Positions 1 through 10,540 of a DNA stretch of 64,000 nt are shown here, in pieces. Position numbers and translations under genes: made by a program. Location of the stretch: NCBI GenBank assembly GCA_932294295.1, contig OW028578.1, forward strand, positions 39,437,410-39,501,409, given 5' to 3'. The notes below the pieces were generated by a model. That model was not told where the DNA came from. It worked only from the letters and a program-made list of their open reading frames with translations, and searched no databases. Origin of the DNA: Alitta virens. Lineage: Eukaryota; Annelida; Polychaeta; Phyllodocida; Nereididae. The stretch's first letter is position 1, and each line of letters opens with the position of its first letter.

Positions 1-717
1 AGTGAAGGTATCTGCAAGCACAAGCTTAGGCTTTGATGCGGACCAGCCATGCTGAAATACACAGAATGTCTGCCTCTTCTGGATGTATTCCAGATTTATG
101 TACAAAACCTTGTTATAACAGATATGTGGAAATGTTCCATGCTATTTCAGTAATAAATCTAATCTTGATATGCTAGAATAGTTTAATACTAGTACTTAGG
201 CCGATCAGAAAATCTCTCTGTAGTTCTAAACATGCTGCTGATTTTCAAAAATTAGTGTATTGGATCACCTGAACCTAGCGTATGAACAAGTCAACCCAGC
301 TTTGTAAAAATCTGAGACAACCAATGTTTCATATTCTCCTCGTTTTTTCTCAGAAACAGCCTTAATTAAGTGTTTATAGGAATGGAAACATGAATTAGTG
401 GATGAGAGAGAGCATGTATGAGCTTTTAGGACTTGAGGGTGCACTAAAATGAAATTTGCACTTTTTCAGTTTTGTAAGTCCCATGAACGAATATACCCTG
501 AAATACTAATTTCCTGAATCCTAGGTTAGTCAATTTAAGATAACATTCTCAAGCCAGAATAGCTACATTTTAGGCAGTAGCTCATTACATATGCATGATG
601 TGACATCAGGAGTTTATTGTTCTGACCAGGGGTCAAATGCAAGGGAATCACTGAGGCATGACCAAGAAACAAGGATGCTCAGCATCACAGCTTACCTGTT
701 ATTTACTAACAAAGTAT
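1..717. other. AT-rich non-coding flank, no feature recognised
   Basis: This stretch has frequent stops in all frames, no recognisable protein similarity, no tRNA-like fold and no obvious tandem repetition. I saw no copy of it elsewhere in the window. It is the only part of the left flank that looks single-copy here. A database search could still identify it as part of a dispersed repeat or an intron. Confidence 0.6.
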
Positions 718-1660
718 GGGATATTCCTGTTTTTTAGTGTTATTATGCCAGTATATACAGTGTGACTTGTGAATGGTTGTTCACTTCCATTCCAGCACTT
801 TGATGAAATACAAAAAATTTCATTTTAGGGCATCCTTAAGCATTTCAACAGAAGCAGTATATTCTGACATAATGGAGATTTTATTTTTCTTTTCAGTGTT
901 TTATCATAGCTTTACTTGAGAAAATAAATGTTTGCATTACAAACTACAATGTATGTCACTTTATGGAATTAATTCTATCTGGTCTCTAAAATTACCACTG
1001 ATACTCTATATTTGAATACACACATGGATGTTAAATGTGAAATTCCAAAGTTTTTTTATTTTATTTATTTTTTACCTGGGTTTAATTTGTCAACATAACA
1101 TGAGGTCTGTGTATGTTTTAGCTTAGCTGCATGAAAAATTATTTTGAGCTGCTGGTATAATTTTATATCTTACATATTATGACATGCCTTTAATTGTTTG
1201 GTGTTAAATGTGTCTTGAATTTCATTCAGGATCACTTTTGTATATTTTCATTACAAAAGGTACATAATGAAAATAAATTATGTTTGCTTGCTTAACAAAA
1301 TCTGTCCAGTGTAAATGCACAATATGTTTTCTCAGTCTAAGCGTACATTTTCTGATGTTTTATGCTCTAAGATTGCTGCTTAAGTTGACATTGCACTGTT
1401 AATTAAAGAAAAGCTGCGTTTTCATCTTGATTAAAGATTTTCTAACTTTATCTTTTTAAGTCATTATCATATCACTCATTAAATATACACACAGGCTTCT
1501 TATCACCAACAAAGGGCAGTGATGCATTCAACTAACTGTGCCTTGGGCATTAGTTGCTCCTCAATTAATCTTTTTAATTTTGCACTCATAGGCTGAGCAT
1601 TCACACCTGTTGATATTGTAATGAACTATACAGTCATTTAGTCATGTGCCATGTTACCAT
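718..1660. repeat. Flank complex repeat, copy 0 (diverged, internally shortened)
   Basis: Blocks of this stretch recur downstream in the same order. About 718-900 (motifs GTGTGACTTGTGAA and CACTTTGATGAAA) resembles 2035-2215, 2875-3050 and 5245-5420. About 1066-1380 (motif CATGCCTTTAATTGTTTGGT) resembles 3055-3535. About 1381-1660 (motif CAACTAACTGTGCCTTGGGC) resembles 3920-4200. Compared with the fullest copy at 2361-4205 it lacks the segment corresponding to about 3540-3920. It is more diverged than the later copies, which suggests it is an older copy. No coding capacity is seen. Confidence 0.7.
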
Positions 1661-1682
1661 ATTCTGCTCTGCCATAAGCAAT

Positions 1683-2360
1683 AGAAGCCTGTGATCATAT
1701 TTGGCTGTGCTACAAGCCAATCAAAGCCTGTTATCATATTAAGTTGTGATGGGATGGCATAAGTTCTTAGATGTTACTAGTCTCAGAATTGTTCAATAGG
1801 AGGAAGCCAGAAACACCACAGTGAACAAGTTAATGTGCACATTACAGAGTGACAGCAAACACTATGCAAAATATTGATGATAATATACAATAAACTGTGA
1901 CATATCGCTGGTTAAAAAAACAGTTATTTTTTTTTAAACCACACTGATGATAATAGTACAACAAATAGCTAGCTTTTTTCACAGTACTGCTGATGAGTAT
2001 GTAACATTAAAGCATTGTATACATGCAAAGTACAAACATTCAGCCTTTCCTTTTTTCAGTGTTTTTTATTTTGCAAGTATAATTCTGCAGTGTGACTCTA
2101 TAAGGTTGCTCACTTCAATTCCAACACTTTGATGAAACGAAACAAACAAAAAATCCATTTTTAGGACACCTTTTACAGTACCAACATTAGCAGTATACTC
2201 TGACATAACTAACACTTTTAATTTAATTACAGTTTTGTTAATTTGTCAACATGACATGTGGTCTGATTATGTTTAAATTAGCTCTGCATCAAAAAGTAAA
2301 TAGAACTGGTGGTTTATAATGTATTTCCCTTTTAAAAAAATGTAATTGTTCAGTAACAAA
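1683..2360. repeat. Flank complex repeat, copy 1 (lacks a ~149-bp block)
   Basis: The part 1694-1967 matches 2371-2644 almost base for base at an offset of 677. The part 1971-2359 matches 2796-3183 at an offset of about 824-825. The jump in offset means about 149 bp present at 2645-2793 is missing here. The same block is present in the copy at 4747-5460, so the simplest reading is a deletion in this copy. A 61-codon open frame at 1947-2132 crosses the deletion joint and is low-complexity and unconvincing. Confidence 0.85.
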
Positions 2361-4205
2361 CTTGCTTGTTATCATATTTGGCTGTGCTACAAGCCAATCA
2401 AAGCCTGTTATCATATTAAGTTGTGATGGGATGGCATAAGTTCTTAGATGTTACTAGTCTCAGAATTGTTCAATAGGAGGAAGCCAGAAACACCACAGTG
2501 AACAAGTTAATGTGCACATTACAGAGTGACAGCAAACACTATGCAAAATATTGATGATAATATACAATAAACTGTGACATATCGCTTGTTAAAAAAAAGT
2601 TATTTTTTTTTTAAACCACACTGATGATAATAGTACAACAAATAAATTCACATCGCAATTTTTGTTAAAGGGAAAATATTAATAAAATTTTTTTATAATT
2701 TCTCACCCTTGAATTTAATTGATATCCATACTAGCACCAAAGTACTTCACTTTTCTGGTACATTCAATTTAATTTTTTTACAGTGCTTTTGATCTAGCTT
2801 TTTTCACAGTACTACTGATGAGTATGTAACATTAAAGCATTGTATACATGCAAAGTACAAACATTCAGCCTTTCCTTTTTTCAGTGTTATTATTTTGCAA
2901 GTATAATTCTGCAGTGTGACTCTATAATGTTGCTCACTTCAATTCCAGCACTTTGATGAAACGAAACAAACAAAAAATCCATTTTTAGGACACCTTTTAC
3001 AGTACCAACATTAGCAGTATACTCTGACATAACTAACACTTTTAATTTAATTACAGTTTTGTTAATTTTTCAACATGACATGTGGTCTGATTATGTTTAA
3101 ATTAGCTCTGCATCAAAAAGTAAATAGAACTGGTGGTTTATAACCTATTTCCCTTATAAAAAAATGTAATTGTTCAGTAACAAGTATAACTTACACTGTG
3201 CATTATTATTCCCCCGTTAAATTTAAGAAATGAAATTTCATTTTATATGTGATATGAATACTCCTATTATTGTTAAAATTTTAAAAGCAAAATATGATTT
3301 TGTTAATTTTACATCTTACATATTACGACATGCCTTTAATTGTTTGGTGTAACCTGTTTCTTAAATTTCATCCAATAACTCACTATTTTGTATATTTTCA
3401 TCGCAAAAAGGTATGTAGAAGAACCTTTTATTTTGCTAGCTTAACAAAATCTGTCCAGTGTAAATGCACAATATATATTTCAAGTCAAGGAATACATTTT
3501 CCGATGTTTTGAGCACTCAGAATGCTGCTTAAGTTAAAATTACTATGTCTCAAGATATAGCATAGGCAAATAATAATATAAGCCAATACTACCTTCTTGT
3601 CTCATGACATTTTTTGCCATTTCATGCTCATTTGTACACAGGAATTAAACTTTAAGGTACAATAAATAATATGAATAGTTTTTCATGCCATCAAAAACTC
3701 AATATGTAAACAAACCCAATGATGACATCACAATACTGAACATTGGTCATATCCATTGTTTCCAATGTTTTGGTCTGGATTTTCTCTCAATGTATTATTT
3801 TTTTATTAATGTCTGATAAAATCATTAGTTCACCCAAATGGAGTGTGCCTGATTAATAAAGGTTATTTTCGGCTATTTTATGGAGTCTCAGAAATTGCCA
3901 ATTTGACGGACAGTGCAGCTTTAAGTTGACATTGCACTGTTGATTTAAAAATAAAAAAATAAAATTTTCAGTGATTAAATATTTTTAAACTTTATTCTTG
4001 TTAAGTGATAATCATATCACTCATTAAACATACACAAATGCTTGTTATCACTAACAAAGGGCAATGATGCATTCAACTAACTGTGCCTTGGGCATTTTTT
4101 GCTCCTCAAATAATCTTTCAACTTTGCACACATGGGTTGAGCATGCACACCTGTTGATTGTAATGAGCTATACAGTCAGCCAAGCACATGTCATGTTTTC
4201 ATATC
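2361..4205. repeat. Flank complex repeat, copy 2 (fullest copy, ~1.85 kb)
   Basis: This is the longest copy and defines the block order. It starts at the ATCATATTTGGCTGTGCTAC block (2371), followed by the ~149-bp block 2645-2793, then the block with CACTTTGATGAAACG (about 2796-3183). Next come about 3300-3540, 3540-3860 and 3920-4205. Each block recurs in at least one other flank copy. No terminal inverted repeats, reverse transcriptase or transposase motifs were seen, so the element class is unknown. The 72-codon frame at 3294-3512 lies inside a repeated block and is not supported as a gene. Confidence 0.75.
3474..3859. repeat. Repeated block, first copy (pair with 4349-4751)
   Basis: The block runs from ATATTTCAAGTCAAGG to GTGCCTGATTAATAA and recurs at 4349-4751 at an offset of about 875-890. 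Differences are small indels and substitutions. One is a short segment TGATGATG that is missing here but present at about 4625-4632, where it completes an inverted repeat. Confidence 0.85.
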
Positions 4206-4755
4206 ATATTCTGCTCTGAATGGAAGCCTGTTATCATATTTGGTTGTGCTACAAGCCAATCAAAGCCTGTTATCATATTCAGCTGTGACACATAAGTTCT
4301 TAGATGTAACTGGTCTGCTTGTGTGCTTTGTTGTAAATGCACAATATATATATTTCAAGTCAAGGAATACATTTTCCGATGTTTTGAGCACTCAGAATGC
4401 TGCTTAAGTTAAAGTTACTATGTCTCAAGATTTAGCATAGGCAAATAATAATATAAGCCAATACTACCTTCTTGTCTCATGATTTTTCTTTGCAATTTCA
4501 TGCTCATTTGTGCACAGGAATAAACTTTAAGGTACAATAAATAATATGAATAGAGTTTTTCATGCAATCAAAAACTCAATATGTAAACAAACTCAATGAT
4601 GACATCACAATACTGAACATTGGTTGATGATGTCATATCCATTGTTTCCAATGTTTTGGTCTGGATTTTCTCTCAATGTATTATTGTTTTATTTTTTTAT
4701 TAACGTCTGACAAAATCGTTAGTTCACCCAAATGGAGTGTGCCTGATTAATAAGC
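4206..4755. repeat. Flank complex repeat, copy 3 (internally deleted)
   Basis: It begins like copies 1 and 2 (TATTCTGCTCTG, then CTACAAGCCAATCAAAGCCT). At about 4320 it jumps straight to the block that is at 3460-3860 in copy 2. The intervening segment of over 1 kb is therefore absent. The joint lies around 4325-4340, near TTGTAAATGCACAATATATA. Confidence 0.7.
4599..4636. repeat. 9-bp inverted repeat ATGACATCA / TGATGTCAT
   Basis: Arms are at 4599-4607 and 4628-4636 and are perfect, with a 20-bp loop. The partner copy of this block near 3725-3760 has the left arm but lost most of the right arm, so the hairpin is not conserved between copies. The arm resembles a CRE/AP-1 half-site by chance or descent; function is unknown. 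Confidence 0.5.
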
Positions 4756-5460
4756 CAATCAAAGTCTGTTATCATATTCAGCTGTGATTGGCTGGCATAA
4801 GTTCTTAGATGTAACTTGTCTGCTTGTGTGCTTTGTGTAGGCATTATTGTTCAATAGGAGGAAGACAGAAACACCACAGTGAACAAGTTAATGTGCACAT
4901 GACAGTGACAGCCATCACTATGCAAAGTATTAATGACACTATACAATATACTGTGCCACATCACTGATTTAAAAAAAAAAATGTTCAAACCACACTCTGA
5001 TGATAATAGAACAACAAATAAATTCACATAACAACTTTTGTTTAAGGGAAAATAGGAATAAAAAGAAAAAAACCTGATTTTCCAACCCCTGAATTCCATT
5101 GATATCCATACCAGCACCAAATCATTTCACTTTTCATGTGCTTTCAATCTTAATTTTTTACAGTGCTTTTGATCTAAGCTTTTCACAGTACTGCAGATTA
5201 GTATGTAACATTAAAGCATTGTATACATACAATGTACAAGCATTCAGACTTTCCATTTTTTTGTGTTATTAGTATGCAAGTATATGCAGTGTGACTTGTG
5301 AAAGGTTGTTCACTTCAATTCCAACACTTTGATGAAACAAAAAAAACAAAAAAAGTCATTTTATGTACACCTTTTTTCATACCAACATATTCTGAAATAA
5401 TTAACTCTTCTAATTTTCTTATCAGTTTTGTTAATTTGTCAACTTGACATGTGGTCTGTT
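4747..5460. repeat. Flank complex repeat, copy 4 (ends at the array-side spacer)
   Basis: It is collinear with 2385-3090: AGCCAATCAAAG, then GTTCAATAGGAGGAAG, then the block missing from copy 1 (about 5020-5170), then the CACTTTGATGAAAC block and GTCAACTTGACATGTGGTCTG. Homology stops at about 5460, where the GC-richer spacer begins. The 89-codon minus-strand frame at 4851-5120 lies across this repeat, has no recognisable domain and is rejected as a gene. Confidence 0.75.
4753..4793. repeat. 9-bp inverted repeat AGCCAATCA / TGATTGGCT
   Basis: Arms are at 4753-4761 and 4785-4793 with a 23-bp loop. The left arm is present in other flank copies (for example near 1715 and 2392), but there the right arm reads GTGATGGGATGGC and is imperfect. 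It may be the remnant of a terminal inverted repeat or a chance dyad; CCAAT/ATTGG boxes are also embedded in it. Confidence 0.45.
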
Positions 5461-5645
5461 ATTTTACACTTATCGCCTGGGGGCTGAAACATCAAAGGTT
5501 AATTATGCACAAATTAGCATAAAACAAACGTAGCCCGGGGGCGAATTTGGAGGGACAGGGATCTGTGGCCACAGCTCAATATGATATCAGGCCCCTGAGG
5601 GCAAATAACTAGCTTATCGTGATATCATATCGGCCTGTCTGTAGT
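5461..5645. other. Spacer between flank repeat and satellite, with inverted repeats
   Basis: This spacer of about 185 bp has locally higher GC (CCTGGGGGCTG, GCCCGGGGGCG, GGCCCCTGAGGGC) than either neighbour and no second copy in the window. It contains an 11-bp perfect inverted repeat ATATGATATCA (5579-5589) / TGATATCATAT (5620-5630). A small hairpin GCCC-CTGA-GGGC (5591-5602) lies inside that loop. A 6-bp pair TTATGC (5503-5508) / GCATAA (5517-5522) lies upstream. It ends directly against the first satellite monomer. It could be a fragment of another mobile element or the unique target of array insertion. Confidence 0.6.
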
Positions 5646-5823
5646 GACACATAAAAGTCTGGGAGCAGGGTATATAGAATGATAGCAGAAATTTGGTAGT
5701 GTATGTATTAGATAGCTTTAACTATTGGCTATTTAATGGTACCAAATATTGGCGCTTACTGGATAGCTAACTACCCAGCTACCAGAAATTTGTTAAGCAA
5801 AGTTAACTTTTTTGGTTGAAAAT
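5646..5823. repeat. Left-edge satellite monomer, intact
   Basis: The first monomer starts at GACACATAAAAG and is full length. It carries the rare variant GGGAGCAGGG (instead of GGGAGCTGGG) together with the TTTAACTATTGG middle block and the TTTTTTGGTTGAAAATGCC end block. The same combination is found inside the array at 12405 and 15961. The edge is therefore not made of decayed monomers, unlike the edges of many old satellite arrays. Confidence 0.85.
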
Positions 5824-5841
5824 GCCACATAAAAGTCTGGG

Positions 5842-5958
5842 AGCTGGGTATATAGAATGATAGCAGAAATTTGGTAGTGCATTTATTACATTGCCTTATT
5901 CATTGGCTATTTAATGGTACCAAATATTGGCGCTTACTGGATAGCTAACTACCCAGCT
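5842..5958. repeat. Nested inverted repeats within each monomer (representative)
   Basis: The outer pair is AGCTGGGTA (5842-5850) with TACCCAGCT (5950-5958). The inner pair is ATTTGGTA (5869-5876) with TACCAAAT (5918-5925). Both are perfect in this monomer and in many others, so a monomer can in principle extrude as a two-step hairpin or cruciform. Variant monomers break the pairs without compensation: AGCTAGGTA left with TACCCAGCT right, ATTTGATA left with TACCAAAT right, and TACCGAGCT right with AGCTGGGTA left. This argues against strong selection for the fold as RNA. Confidence 0.7.
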
Positions 5959-6854
5959 ACCAGAAATTTGTTGAGCAAAGTTACAATATTTTGTGGAAAA
6001 TGCCACATAAAAGTCTGGGAGCTGGGTATATAGAATGGTAGCAGAAATTTGGTAGTGTATTTATTACATTGCCTTATTCATTGGCTATTTAATGGTACAA
6101 AATATTGTTGCATACTAGATTGCTAACTACCCAGCTACCAGAAATTTGTTGAGCAAAGTTAACTTTTTTGTGAAAAATGACACATAAAAGTCTGGGAGCT
6201 GGGTATATAGAATGATAGCAGAAATTTGATATTGTATTTATGAGATAGCCTTATTCATTGGCTATTTAATGGTACCAAATATTTGTGCTTACTGGATAGT
6301 TAACTACCCAGCTCCCTGAAATTTGTTGAGCAAAGTTAAAGTATTTTGTGGAAAATGACACATAAAAGTCTGGGAGCAGGGTATATAGAATGATAGCAGA
6401 AATTTGGTAGTGTATGTATTAGATAGCCTGATTCATTGGCTATTTAATGGTACCAAATATTGGTGCTTACTGGATAGCTAACTACAGAGCTACCAGAAAT
6501 TTGTTGAGCAAAGTTAATTTTTTTTGTTGAAAATGACACATAAAAGTCGGGAGCTGGGTATATAGAATGATAGCAGAAATTTGGTAGTGTATGTATTAGA
6601 TAGCTTTAACTATTGGCTATTTAATGGTACCAAATATTGGCGCTTACTGGATAGCTAACTACCCAGCTACCAGAAATTTGTTAAGCAAAGTTAACTTTTT
6701 TGGTTGAAAATGCCACATAAAAGTCTGGGAGCTGGGTATATAGAATGATAGCAGAAATTTGGTAGTGTATTTATTACATTGCCTTTTTCATGGGCTATTT
6801 AATGGTACAAAATATTGTTGCATACTAGATTGCTAACTACCCAGCTTCCAGAAA

Positions 6855-9800
6855 TTTGTTGAGCAAAGTTAAAATATTTTGTGGAAAATGACACATAAAA
6901 GTCTGGGAGCTGGGTATATAGAATGATAGCAGAAATTTGGTAGTGTATGTATTAGATAGCTTTAACTATTGGCTATTTAATGGTACAAAATATTGGTGCT
7001 TACTGGATGGCTAACTACCCAGCTACCAGAAATTTGTTGAGCAAAGTTAAAATATTTTGTGGAAAATGACACATAAAAGTCTGGGAGCTGGGTATATAGA
7101 ATGATAGCAGAAATTTGATACTGTATTTATGAGATAGCCTTATTCATTGGCTATTTAATGGTACCAAATATTTGTGCTTACTGGATAGCTAACAACCCAG
7201 CTACCAGAAATTTGTTGAGCAAAGTTAAAGTATTTTGTGGAAAATGACACATAAAAGTCTGGGAGCTGGGTATATAGAATGATAGCAGAAATTTGGTAGT
7301 GTATTTATTAGATAGCCTTCTTCATTGGCTATTTAATGGTATCAAATATTGGTGCTTACTGGATAGTTAACTACCCAGCTACCAGAAATTTGTTGAGCAA
7401 AGTAAAATTTTTTGTGGAAAATGACACATAAAAGTCTGGGAGCTGGGTATATAGAATGATAGCAGAAATTTGGTAGTGTATTTATTAGATAGCCTTCTTC
7501 ATTGGCTATTTAATGGTATCAAATATTGGTGCTTACTGGATAGTTAACTACCCAGCTACCAGAAATTTGTTGAGCAAAGTAAAATTTTTTGTGGAAAATG
7601 ACACATAAAAGTCTGGGAGCTGGGTATATAGAATGATAGCAGAAATTTGGTAGTGTATTTATTAGATAGTCTTATTTATTGGCTATTTTAATGGTACCAA
7701 ATATTGGTGCTTACTGGATAGCTAACTACCCAGCTACAAGAAATTTGTTGAGCAAAGTTAAAATATTTTGTGGAAAATGACACATAAAAGTCTGGGAGCT
7801 AGGTATATAGAATGATAGCAGAAATTTGGTAGTGTATGTATTAGATAGCTTTAACTATTGGCTATTTAATGGTACCAAATATTTGTGCTTACTGGATAGC
7901 TAACTACCCAGCTACCAGAAATTTGTTGAGCAAAGTTAACTTTTTTGTGAAAAATGACACATAAAAGTCTGGGAGCTGGGTTTATAGAATGATAGCAGAA
8001 ATTTGATATTGCATTTATTAGATAGCCTTATTCATTGGCTATTTAATGGTACCAAATATTGGCGCTTACTGGATAGCTAACTACCGAGCTACCAGAAATT
8101 TGTTGAGCAAAGTTAACTTTTTTTGTGGAAAATGACACATAAAAGTCTGGGAGCTGGGTATATATAGAATGATAGCAGAAATTTGGTAGTATATGTATTA
8201 GATAGCTTTAACTATTGGCTATTTAATGGTACCAAATAATGGCGCTTACTGGATAGCTAACTACCCAGCTACCAGAAATTTGTTAAGCAAAGTTAAAATA
8301 TTTTGTGGAAAATGCCACATAAAAGTCTGGGAGCTGGGTATATGGAATGGTAGCAGAAATTTGGTAGTGTATTTATTACATTGCCTTATTCATTGGCTAT
8401 TTAATGGTACAAAATATTGTTGCATACTAGATTGCTAACTACCCAGCTACCAGAAATTTGTTGAGCAAAGTTAAAATATTTTGTGGAAAATGACACATAA
8501 AAGTCTGGGAGCTGGGTATATAGAATGATAGCAGAAATTTGGTAGTGTATGTATTAGATAGCTTTAACTATTGGCTATTTAATGGTACAAAATATTGGTG
8601 CTTACTGGATGGCTAACTACCCAGCTACCAGAAATTTGTTGAGCAAAGTTAAAATATTTTGTGGAAAATGACACATAAAAGTCTGGGAGCTGGGTATATA
8701 GAATGATAGCAGAAATTTGATACTGTATTTATGAGATAGCCTTATTCATTGGCTATTTAATGGTACCAAATATTTGTGCTTACTGGATAGCTAACAACCC
8801 AGCTACCAGAAATTTGTTGAGCAAAGTTAAAGTATTTTGTGGAAAATGACACATAAAAGTCTGGGAGCTGGGTATATAGAATGATAGCAGAAATTTGGTA
8901 GTGTATTTATTAGATAGCCTTCTTCATTGGCTATTCAATGGTATCAAATATTGGTGCTTACTGGATAGTTAACTACCCAGCTACCAGAAATTTGTTGAGC
9001 AAAGTAAAATTTTTTGTGGAAAATGACACATAAAAGTCTGGGAGCTGGGTATATAGAATGATAGCAGAAATTTGGTAGTGTATTTATTAGATAGCCTTAT
9101 TCATTGGCTATTTGATGGTACCAAATATTGGTGCTTACTGGATAGCTAACTATCCAACTACCAGAAATCTGTTGAGCAAAGTTAACTTTTTTTGTGGAAA
9201 ATGACACATAAAAGTCTGGGAGCTGGGTATATAGAATGATAGCAGAAATTTGGTAGTGTATTTATTAGATAGCCTTCTTCATTGGCTATTTAATGGTATC
9301 AAATATTGGTGCTTACTGGATAGTTAACTACCCAGCTACCAGAAATTTGTTGAGCAAAGTAAAATTTTTTGTGGAAAATGACACATAAAAGTCTGGGAGC
9401 TGGGTATATAGAATGATAGCAGAAATTTGGTAGTGTATTTATTAGATAGTCTTATTTATTGGCTATTTTAATGGTACCAAATATTGGTGCTTACTGGATA
9501 GCTAACTACCCAGCTACAAGAAATTTGTTGAGCAAAGTTAAAATATTTTGTGGAAAATGACACATAAAAGTCTGGGAGCTAGGTATATAGAATGATAGCA
9601 GAAATTTGGTAGTGTATGTATTAGATAGCTTTAACTATTGGCTATTTAATGGTACCAAATATTTGTGCTTACTGGATAGCTAACTACCCAGCTACCAGAA
9701 ATTTGTTGAGCAAAGTTAACTTTTTTGTGAAAAATGACACATAAAAGTCTGGGAGCTGGGTTTATAGAATGATAGCAGAAATTTGATATTGCATTTATTA

Positions 9801-10063
9801 GATAGCCTTATTCATTGGCTATTTAATGGTACCAAATATTGGCGCTTACTGGATAGCTAACTACCGAGCTACCAGAAATTTGTTGAGCAAAGTTAACTTT
9901 TTTTGTGGAAAATGACACATAAAAGTCTGGGAGCTGGGTATATATAGAATGATAGCAGAAATTTGGTAGTATATGTATTAGATAGCTTTAACTATTGGCT
10001 ATTTAATGGTACCAAATAATGGCGCTTACTGGATAGCTAACTACCCAGCTACCAGAAATTTGT
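6855..10063. repeat. Higher-order duplication of 9-10 monomers (1602/1780 bp)
   Basis: The segment 6855-8283 recurs at about 8457-10063. The offset is 1602 bp at the marker GATACTG (7117 and 8719) and becomes 1780 bp at TAGTCTTATTTATT (around 7660 and 9440) and at the AATAATGGCG marker (8236 and 10016). The change of 178 bp equals one extra monomer (about 9021-9200, with the TATCCAACTACC signature) in the second copy. Within the first copy, two adjacent monomers at about 7244-7597 are identical, a single-monomer tandem duplication. Confidence 0.8.
8226..8438 (+). repeat. Stop-free satellite dimer haplotype (70-codon frame, not called a gene)
   Basis: A frame of 70 codons starts at the ATG in TTAATGGTACC and crosses into the next monomer. 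It exists because this dimer has TGC instead of TGA in AAAATGCCAC and TGG instead of TAG in GTATATGGAATGG. The same frame, nearly unchanged, starts at 15518, 20149, 22829, 27425, 29564, 30457, 33844, 34737, 35811, 36704, 39027, 39920, 43847, 46877, 49907, 53113 and 58814. These copies follow the higher-order duplications, so conservation reflects recent amplification. The predicted peptide shows no signal peptide or known motif. Its codons come from satellite sequence shared with all other monomers. I regard it as an accidental frame. Confidence 0.85.
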
Positions 10064-10540
10064 TGAGCAAAGTAAAATTTTTTGTGGAAAATGACACATA
10101 AAAGTCTGGGAGCTGGGTATATAGAATGATAGCAGAAATTTGGTAGTGTATTTATTACATTGCCTTTTTCATGGGCTATTTAATGGTACAAAATATTGTT
10201 GCATACTAGATTGCTAACTACCCAGCTTCCAGAAATTTGTTGAGCAAAGTTAAAATATTTTGTGGAAAATGACACATAAAAGTCTGGGAGCTGGGTATAT
10301 AGAATGATAGCAGAAATTTGGTAGTGTATGTATTAGATAGCTTTAACTATTGGCTATTTAATGGTACCAAATATTGGTGCTTACTGGATGGCTAACTACC
10401 CAGCTACCAGAAATTTGTTGAGCAAAGTTAAAATATTTTGTGGAAAATGACACATAAAAGTCTGGGAGCTGGGTATATAGAATGATAGCAGAAATTTGAT
10501 ATTGTATTTATGAGATAGCCTTATTCATTGGCTATTTAAT

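Noticed and set aside
1947..2132. 61-codon open frame in the flank
   Set aside because: Short, low-complexity, in a repeated block and across a deletion joint; copies elsewhere do not keep it open.
3294..3512. 72-codon open frame in the flank
   Set aside because: In AT-rich repeated DNA. The related stretch near 1140-1360 does not keep the frame, and no domain is recognisable.
4851..5120. 89-codon minus-strand open frame
   Set aside because: Rich in Phe/Leu/Ser as expected for AT-rich random sequence. The homologous stretch at 2475-2745 does not preserve it, and no motif or plausible splice context was seen.
1..5645. LTR, LINE or DNA transposon remnants
   Set aside because: No reverse transcriptase or transposase motifs, long terminal repeats or target-site duplications were found. 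The short inverted repeats are unpaired with clear element ends.
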